Notes under the pieces: generated by a model
Told to the model about the DNA's origin: nothing
Database searches by the model: none
The model's input: only the letters and a program-made list of their open reading frames with translations
Assembly: GCF_001427795.1 (NCBI RefSeq)
Contig: NZ_LMHJ01000001.1
Span: forward strand, 1,637,664-1,701,663
From: Nocardioides sp. Root682
GTDB lineage: Bacteria > Actinomycetota > Actinomycetes > Propionibacteriales > Nocardioidaceae
Direction: 5' to 3'
DNA: 64,000 bases
In this document: piece by piece, positions 59,481 to 64,000 of the stretch
Layout of the letters: the number at the start of each line of letters is the position of its first letter
Position numbering within the stretch: position 1 is the first letter of the stretch
Translations under genes and position numbers: made by a program

Positions 59481-60569
59481 ATGGCAAAGACGCAGCGTTG
59501 GCGACGCGGCCGCCCTGCCGGGGAGGAAACCACCTCAGTCGAGGAGGAGGTCGACTCCGCGGAGGTGTCGGCGCCCGAGGAGACGGCCGACGACGGCCCC
59601 CTCGACCCGGACGAGGACACCGACACGGCACCGGACGTCGAGCCGGAGGGCGATCACGACGTGGACGCTGAGCTCGACGTGGACCTGGAGCTCGAGGCCG
59701 ACCTCGACCCCGACGAGGAGACCGCCCTCGACGAGGGCGAAGACCTTCCCGACGACCTTGCCGACGACCTTGCTGACGACGAGGACCTCTACGAGGACGG
59801 CCTCGTCCAGCCCACCTACGAACAGCCGACCGGCCTGGCCCGTGTCCTCTTCGGTGGCCGCAATCCCGCCGAGGTGGTGCCGATCCAGCTCCTCCAGGCG
59901 GCGCACGCCAAGCAGGCCATCGGCACGGCCGTTGCCATGGGCCTGGTGGCGGCGATCGCCGGCCGCCCGGCCCGCGAAGCGGGCGTCGTACTCCTCACCG
60001 TGCTGGTGGGCCAGACGATCCTCGGCTGGCACAACGACATCGTCGACCGGCAGCGCGACAAGTCCCACGGCCTCAAGGGCAAGCCGCTCGCGATGGGCCG
60101 CCTCCAGGCGGACACGGTCTGGTACGCCATCGTGGTCGCGACGCTGCTGCTCGTGCCGCTGTCGATCATGACCGGGATTCGCGCGGGCTGCCTGTACCTC
60201 GCGGCGGTCGCGGTCGGCATGCTCGGCAACATCGTGCTGCGCACCGGGTTCTTCTCGTGGTGGTCGTGGGCGGCGTCCTTCGCCCTCCTTCCTGCCTACC
60301 TCTCCTATGGCGGCTGGGGCGGCCAGGCGGTCGGCAGCGCACCCGAGACCTCGATCGTGGTGCTCGCCGCACTGCTCGGCATCGGCATCCACTTCCTGCG
60401 TGCCGTCTGGGGTCTGGTCGCCGACCACGAGGACGGCTGGACCTACCTTCCGCTCAAGCTGGGACTCAAGCTCGGCGCCACGCGATTGCTGGCCCTCGCC
60501 ACCCTCTACACGGTGGTGATCACCGTCCTGCTCGTCGTGATGGGCGCCAAGGTCGGCCTCAGCCGCTGA
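59481..60569 (+). CDS. UbiA family prenyltransferase-like membrane protein with acidic N-terminal extension
   Basis: A 362-residue protein. Residues 1-115 are very acidic (long Asp/Glu runs) and probably disordered in the cytosol. Residues 120-362 have about eight hydrophobic segments and the UbiA motif N185-D186-x2-D189-x3-D193 (WHNDIVDRQRD), with ADHEDGWTYLPLKLG as the second acidic motif. UbiA enzymes move prenyl groups onto aromatic or sugar-phosphate acceptors; the substrate is unknown. It is divergent from carD, the place where a radA or lpqE gene is usual. Confidence 0.85.
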   Translation: MAKTQRWRRGRPAGEETTSVEEEVDSAEVSAPEETADDGPLDPDEDTDTAPDVEPEGDHDVDAELDVDLELEADLDPDEETALDEGEDLPDDLADDLADDEDLYEDGLVQPTYEQPTGLARVLFGGRNPAEVVPIQLLQAAHAKQAIGTAVAMGLVAAIAGRPAREAGVVLLTVLVGQTILGWHNDIVDRQRDKSHGLKGKPLAMGRLQADTVWYAIVVATLLLVPLSIMTGIRAGCLYLAAVAVGMLGNIVLRTGFFSWWSWAASFALLPAYLSYGGWGGQAVGSAPETSIVVLAALLGIGIHFLRAVWGLVADHEDGWTYLPLKLGLKLGATRLLALATLYTVVITVLLVVMGAKVGLSR

Positions 60570-60610
60570 CCTCAGCCCGAGCCGCACACCTCGCCGGTCC
60601 CGGAGACCGC

Positions 60611-60616
60611 TAGAGT
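60611..60616 (+). promoter_or_regulatory. candidate -10 element for the lpqE-gpmA operon
   Basis: TAGAGT, about 98 bp upstream of the ATG at 60714. Leader of about 90 nt with GGAGG before the start. Confidence 0.35.
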
Positions 60617-60713
60617 GTGGCCGCTCCCGCGGCGTACGCCAGCGGAAGCACCGACCCGGACCCAGGGGCCGTTGCAACGGCCGATGAAGAGAGAGCTGCG
60701 GAGGCCTGCCGAG

Positions 60714-61352
60714 ATGCACCACCTGCGCCCGACTGCGATCGCCGGACTGCTGCTGGCCCTCGTGCCCGCCGCCATGACCCTGTCGTCCTGCGGCTTCGAC
60801 TACCCGACCGACCGCATCAACACGATCGCGGCCGGCGAGAACAACCGGGAGGCCTCGGTCGACGCCCTCGGCATCCGGTTGCTGGCCACCGCCACGGGCG
60901 AGGGTCGCCTGATCGGGTCACTCTCGAACAACCTCGACGAGGATGCCGACCTGGACACCGTGACCTCCCCCGAGGGCAAGGCGACCGCCAAGTTCAAGGC
61001 GGTCGAGGTCCCCGGTCGCGGAGCCGTCAACCTCGCTGCGGACGTCGTCATCCCCGTGACCGGCGACTTCACCGCCGGCGACGTGATCACCCTCGAGCTC
61101 GGCTTCAGCACCGGCGAGACGGTCAGCCTGAACGTTCCGGTCGTCAAGAACTGCTACCAGTACACCCAGATCCCGACCGAGGCCGCCGAGAGCGACTCCG
61201 AGGAGTCCGAGCCCGCCGAGGACGAGGCAGGGGACGGCGAAGCCGCCGACGCTGCAGCCGAGGAGGAGCACGCCGACGGCGAGCACGAGGAGGGCGGCGA
61301 CGCCCGCTTCAACTGCTCCGACGAAGCCCCCGCTCCGGAGGGCGCGCACTGA
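60714..61352 (+). CDS. lpqE: LpqE-like lipoprotein
   Basis: A 212-residue lipoprotein with lipobox LSSC (Cys26). The mature domain ([40 protein letters not shown]) resembles mycobacterial LpqE, whose domain is related to PCu(A)C-type copper chaperones. The C-terminal 50 residues are an acidic tail with a final Cys in RFNCSD. LpqE is encoded near carD in mycobacteria, so this is a conserved neighbourhood. ATG 60714 has GGAGG; an upstream ATG at 60684 is possible. Its stop overlaps the gpmA start (TGATG). Confidence 0.8.
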   Translation: MHHLRPTAIAGLLLALVPAAMTLSSCGFDYPTDRINTIAAGENNREASVDALGIRLLATATGEGRLIGSLSNNLDEDADLDTVTSPEGKATAKFKAVEVPGRGAVNLAADVVIPVTGDFTAGDVITLELGFSTGETVSLNVPVVKNCYQYTQIPTEAAESDSEESEPAEDEAGDGEAADAAAEEEHADGEHEEGGDARFNCSDEAPAPEGAH

Positions 61353-62098
61353 TGACGTTCACGCTCATCCTGCTCCGCCACGGCGAGAGCGACTGGAACG
61401 CGAAGAACCTCTTCACCGGCTGGGTCGACGTCGCACTGACCGACAAGGGCCGCGCGGAAGCCGTGCGTGGTGGCGAGCTGCTGAAGGAGGCCGGCCTGCT
61501 GCCGGACGTCCTGCACACCTCGCTGCAGCGCCGCGCCATCAACACCGCCGCGCTCGCGCTCGACGCCGCCGACCGGCACTGGATCCCCGTGCGCCGCTCC
61601 TGGCGCCTCAACGAGCGCCACTACGGCGACCTGCAGGGCAAGGACAAGGCACAGGTCCGCGCCCAGTACGGCGAGGACCAGTTCATGCTCTGGCGTCGCT
61701 CGTTCGACATCCCGCCGCCGCCGCTGGACGACAGCAGCGAGTTCTCCCAGGCCGACGACCCGCGCTACGCCGACCTCGGCGACGACCTGCCCCGCACCGA
61801 GTGCCTCAAGGACGTCATCTCCCGCCTGCTGCCCTACTGGGACGCCGGGATCGTGCCGGACCTTCGCGCCGGCAACACCGTCCTGGTCGCCGCGCACGGC
61901 AACAGCCTGCGCGCGATCGTCAAGCACCTGGACCAGATCAGCGACGCCGACATCGCCGGGCTCAACATCCCGACGGGCATGCCGCTGGTCTACGAGCTCG
62001 ACGAGGACACCCTCGTGCCGACCGTCCCGGGCGGCCGCTACCTCGACCCCGAAGCGGCTGCTGCCGCCGCGGCGGCCGTGGCGAACCAGGGCCGGTAG
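61352..62098 (+). CDS. gpmA: 2,3-bisphosphoglycerate-dependent phosphoglycerate mutase
   Basis: A 248-residue histidine phosphatase-type mutase: [18 protein letters not shown] with the phosphorylated His, [23 protein letters not shown] with the catalytic Glu, and [15 protein letters not shown] with the second His. It interconverts 3- and 2-phosphoglycerate in glycolysis. The C terminus ends in an Ala-rich tail. It is translationally coupled to the lipoprotein gene through TGATG. Confidence 0.97.
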   Translation: MTFTLILLRHGESDWNAKNLFTGWVDVALTDKGRAEAVRGGELLKEAGLLPDVLHTSLQRRAINTAALALDAADRHWIPVRRSWRLNERHYGDLQGKDKAQVRAQYGEDQFMLWRRSFDIPPPPLDDSSEFSQADDPRYADLGDDLPRTECLKDVISRLLPYWDAGIVPDLRAGNTVLVAAHGNSLRAIVKHLDQISDADIAGLNIPTGMPLVYELDEDTLVPTVPGGRYLDPEAAAAAAAAVANQGR

Positions 62099-62120
62099 TC
62101 AGTCTCGGCAGCCGCACACA

Positions 62121-62154
62121 CGGGAGTTTCACCGGCTGACCGGTGAAACTCCCG
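62121..62154. repeat. palindrome GGGAGTTTCACCGG type, copy 1
   Basis: Perfect 15-bp arms CGGGAGTTTCACCGG (62121-62135) and CCGGTGAAACTCCCG (62140-62154) around CTGA, between the gpmA and TetR gene 3' ends. Part of a larger repeat cluster that extends to 62245. Confidence 0.75.
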
Positions 62155-62169
62155 CTCTGCGGGCGGGTT

Positions 62170-62211
62170 GGACGACGAAACTCATGCTTGGACGAGGAAC
62201 CTTCGTCGTCC
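62170..62211. repeat. third inverted repeat inside the palindrome cluster
   Basis: GGACGACGAA (62170-62179) and TTCGTCGTCC (62202-62211) pair perfectly around a 22-nt loop, between the two copies of the GAGTTTCACCGG palindrome. Confidence 0.6.
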
Positions 62212-62217
62212 CAGCGT

Positions 62218-62245
62218 GAGTTTCACCGGCCGGCCGGTGAAACTC
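62218..62245. repeat. palindrome GAGTTTCACCGG type, copy 2
   Basis: A 28-bp perfect palindrome without a loop (arms GAGTTTCACCGGCC and its complement). The word GAGTTTCACCGG occurs four times in 122 bp, twice on each strand. It ends 3 bp before the TetR stop and may serve as a terminator. Confidence 0.75.
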
Positions 62246-62248
62246 CCC

Positions 62249-62812
62249 CTAGTCGGCCAGAACCCCGTCGGCGACGACGGCCAGCATCGACTTCGCCGCC
62301 TCAGCGTCGAGGTCGCTGTTGTCGACGACGGCAGCAACCCCACCCACGAGCCGGCACAGCTGCATCGCGTCGACGTCACGGCGCATGGCTCCCTCAGCTG
62401 CCAGTGCGTCGATCACCCGCTGGTTGGCGTCGAGATAGGTGCGGCACTTGGTGGCGAACGGTGACCCTTCGTCACCCAGCGCACTGGTGATCCGCCATGC
62501 AGCGCCCTTGTGGCGGGTGAGGAACTCGACGTACGCCTGGAACCAGGCGAGAAGCCGGTCCCGCGGGCTGCCCTCGCCGGCCAGCGACTTCGCCGCGGCA
62601 GCATTCACCGTCTCGACCCACGCCTGGATGGCGGCGTCGTACAGCGCCTCCTTGGTCGGGAAGTGGCGGTAGAGCGTCCCGACACCGACTCCGGCGGTCT
62701 TGGCGACCTCATCCATCGACACGGCGTCGTAGCCCTTCTCGCGGAAGAGCTGACGAGCGATGTCCGCGATGTGCTCACGGTTGCGGACGGCATCGGCGCG
62801 CAACGAGTTCAC
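62249..62812 (-). CDS. TetR/AcrR family regulator of an MFS exporter
   Basis: A 187-residue TetR protein with helix-turn-helix GYDAVSMDEVAKTAGVGVGT followed by LYRHFPTKEALY. The C-terminal domain resembles the TetR_C subgroup that controls efflux pumps (FLTRHKGAAWRITSAL, LVGGVAAVVDNSD). GTG 62812 has AAGGGAA. It is divergent from an MFS transporter, with two CGGAG-N5-CTCCG operators between them, so it likely represses the transporter and itself. Confidence 0.92.
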   Translation of the reverse strand: MNSLRADAVRNREHIADIARQLFREKGYDAVSMDEVAKTAGVGVGTLYRHFPTKEALYDAAIQAWVETVNAAAAKSLAGEGSPRDRLLAWFQAYVEFLTRHKGAAWRITSALGDEGSPFATKCRTYLDANQRVIDALAAEGAMRRDVDAMQLCRLVGGVAAVVDNSDLDAEAAKSMLAVVADGVLAD

Positions 62813-62828
62813 CTGTTCCCTTGCTAAA

Positions 62829-62874
62829 CGGAGACACCCTCCGTATTGTGGAGGACAACCGGAGTCATCCTCCG
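62829..62874. promoter_or_regulatory. twin TetR operators CGGAG-N5-CTCCG
   Basis: The same palindrome occurs at 62829-62843 and 62860-62874, 31 bp apart centre to centre (three helical turns), in the gap between the divergent TetR and MFS genes. Confidence 0.7.
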
Positions 62875-62917
62875 CTAAGTGTACGTCGGCCTCCCCGGCC
62901 AGAACAGGACACCACCC

Positions 62918-64000
62918 TTGTCTTCCATCACGCTCTCTCCCGCGGCGCCACGGGCCATCGCCCGCACGACGTCGACCGGTATCTCCATCGTTCTCCTCGC
63001 CCAGCTCATGCTGGTCCTCGACTCCGCCGTGATGAACGTCGGACTCCCCCACATCGCCACTGATCTCCACTTCGGCCCCGCCTCGCTGTCGTGGGTCCTC
63101 AACGGCTACGCACTTGCCTTCGGCGGCCTCCTGCTCCTCGGCGGCCGGCTCGGCGACGTCTTCGGCCGGCTCTCGGTCTTCTGCGTCGGCCTCGCCGTGT
63201 TCACGCTCTTCTCCCTGCTCGGCGGCCTCGCCACCGAGCCGTGGATGCTCGTGACGGCGCGTGCCTTCCAGGGCGTCGGCGCTGCGATCGCGGCACCCTC
63301 CGTGCTTGCCCTGATCACCACCACTGCGCGCGACGAAGCCGCCCGCAACCGTGGGCTCGCCCTCTTCACGGCGGTCTCCTCGGGAGGCGCCGCCCTCGGC
63401 ATGCTGCTCGGCGGCGTCCTCACCGACCTGCTGTCATGGCGCTGGACGCTGTTCATCAACGTGCCCATCGGGATCGCGGTCCTGCTCACCGTCCGCCGCC
63501 ACGTCGCCGACACCCCCCGTCGACCGGGCCGCTTCGACGTCGTCGGGGCCGTGAGCGCCACCGGCGCCGCTGTCGCCCTCGTGTGGACACTCATCAAGGC
63601 GCCCGAGCACGGTTGGGGCTCAGCGGAGACCATCCTCGGACTCCTCCTCGCCGCCGTCCTCGCGGTCGTGCTGGTCGTCACCGAGGCACGCCACAGCCAC
63701 CCGTTGCTCCGCCTCGGCCTGCTGCGAAGCCGCTCCCGCGTCGCCACCCTCGTCACGATGGCGGGCCTGTACGGCGGCATGCTGGCCACGTTCTTCCTGA
63801 TGGTGCAGTACTTCGAGGAGGACCTGGGCTACGGGCCGCTGCAGACCGGCTTTGCGTTCCTGCCGATCCCGCTCAGCGTGTTCACCATGTCGCGGATCAC
63901 CCCGCGTCTGGTCACCCGGTTCCGGCAACCGCCGATCATCGTCGCGGGTGCCGCGGGCACGCTCGCCAGCTTCGTGTTCCTCAACCAGATCGATGCCGGG
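62918..64000 (+). CDS. MFS transporter, DHA2 (EmrB/QacA) type, cut by the window end
   Basis: The first 361 residues of a drug:H+ antiporter-like protein. TM1 is LLAQLMLVLDSAVMNVGLPHI (core 20 residues, with the DHA2 motif D1 signature L-D-x-A-x-x-N-x-A/G-L-P), then GRLGDVFGR (motif A), FQGVGAAIAAPSVLAL (motif B) and GGAALGMLLGGVLTDLLSWRW (motif C). It probably exports a toxic compound sensed by the divergent TetR. The start TTG 62918 is weakly supported (AGGAC upstream). An in-frame GTG at 62879 would add 13 residues. Confidence 0.85.
   Translation, partial: MSSITLSPAAPRAIARTTSTGISIVLLAQLMLVLDSAVMNVGLPHIATDLHFGPASLSWVLNGYALAFGGLLLLGGRLGDVFGRLSVFCVGLAVFTLFSLLGGLATEPWMLVTARAFQGVGAAIAAPSVLALITTTARDEAARNRGLALFTAVSSGGAALGMLLGGVLTDLLSWRWTLFINVPIGIAVLLTVRRHVADTPRRPGRFDVVGAVSATGAAVALVWTLIKAPEHGWGSAETILGLLLAAVLAVVLVVTEARHSHPLLRLGLLRSRSRVATLVTMAGLYGGMLATFFLMVQYFEEDLGYGPLQTGFAFLPIPLSVFTMSRITPRLVTRFRQPPIIVAGAAGTLASFVFLNQIDAG

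Overview
The window is about 70% G+C with dense, mostly SD-led or leaderless genes and GTG starts. It carries actinobacterial marker genes: CarD, an LpqE-like lipoprotein, XPB helicase with its partner, a mycothiol-dependent-isomerase-type DinB fold, an LCP protein, and DUF3068/DUF2613 proteins. Gene content and style fit a Nocardioidaceae-type actinobacterium (inference from gene content, not a database match). No CRISPR array, insertion sequence, integrase or rRNA was found. No gene-free stretch exceeds 300 bp.

Layout. 1-4884: PP2C phosphatase (start of a minus-strand operon leaving the window) divergent from an XPB-partner protein and XPB helicase. 4885-9062: Lon protease with a ClgR-like operator, a Uma2 nuclease-fold protein and a DUF2786 protein. 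9228-16739: small housekeeping and stress genes (SseB-like, chorismate mutase-like, RtcB, HD hydrolase, azoreductase, GntR regulator, AlkB-like dioxygenase under an apparent LexA box, VOC protein, membrane protein, CysQ). 16809-24625: the conserved glmU-(LCP)-prs-rplY-pth block on the minus strand. It is interrupted by a MarR/DinB/AAA-ATPase islet, and its LCP gene is broken by an in-frame TAG. 24681-28709: a MacB-like ABC exporter and two-component system in one overlapping operon. 28869-32791: a hypothetical protein, then a CPBP protease/SDR/sigma-region-2-only operon divergent from a MerR-DICT regulator. 32886-34412: a secreted protein and an odd tRNA-Gln. 34468-47084: a locus bracketed by two paralogous TetR regulators, holding an esterase, a family 5 ABC importer (with permease-ATPase fusion), a DUF2613 microprotein, a GT2 glycosyltransferase, a DUF3068 protein and a GH3 glycosidase. 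A TetR-type palindrome is shared by the importer and glycosidase promoters.

47163-55208: LppU-like protein, acyl-CoA dehydrogenase, metallophosphoesterase, rlmB, cysS, a degenerate SDR and a sulfite-oxidase-type molybdoenzyme. 55241-59220: ispF, alpha/beta hydrolase, NirD-like protein, ispD, a degenerate IspD paralogue and carD, i.e. the actinobacterial carD-ispD-ispF-cysS-rlmB neighbourhood opened by insertions. 59481-62098: UbiA-fold membrane protein, LpqE-like lipoprotein and gpmA. 62249-64000: a TetR regulator divergent from an MFS drug-efflux-type transporter that runs off the end.

A recurring architectural feature is a TANNNT-like -10 element 6-7 nt upstream of the start codon with no SD, as expected for leaderless mRNAs. 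Several divergent promoters carry clear twin operators, and convergent gene pairs are often separated by unusually long perfect palindromes.
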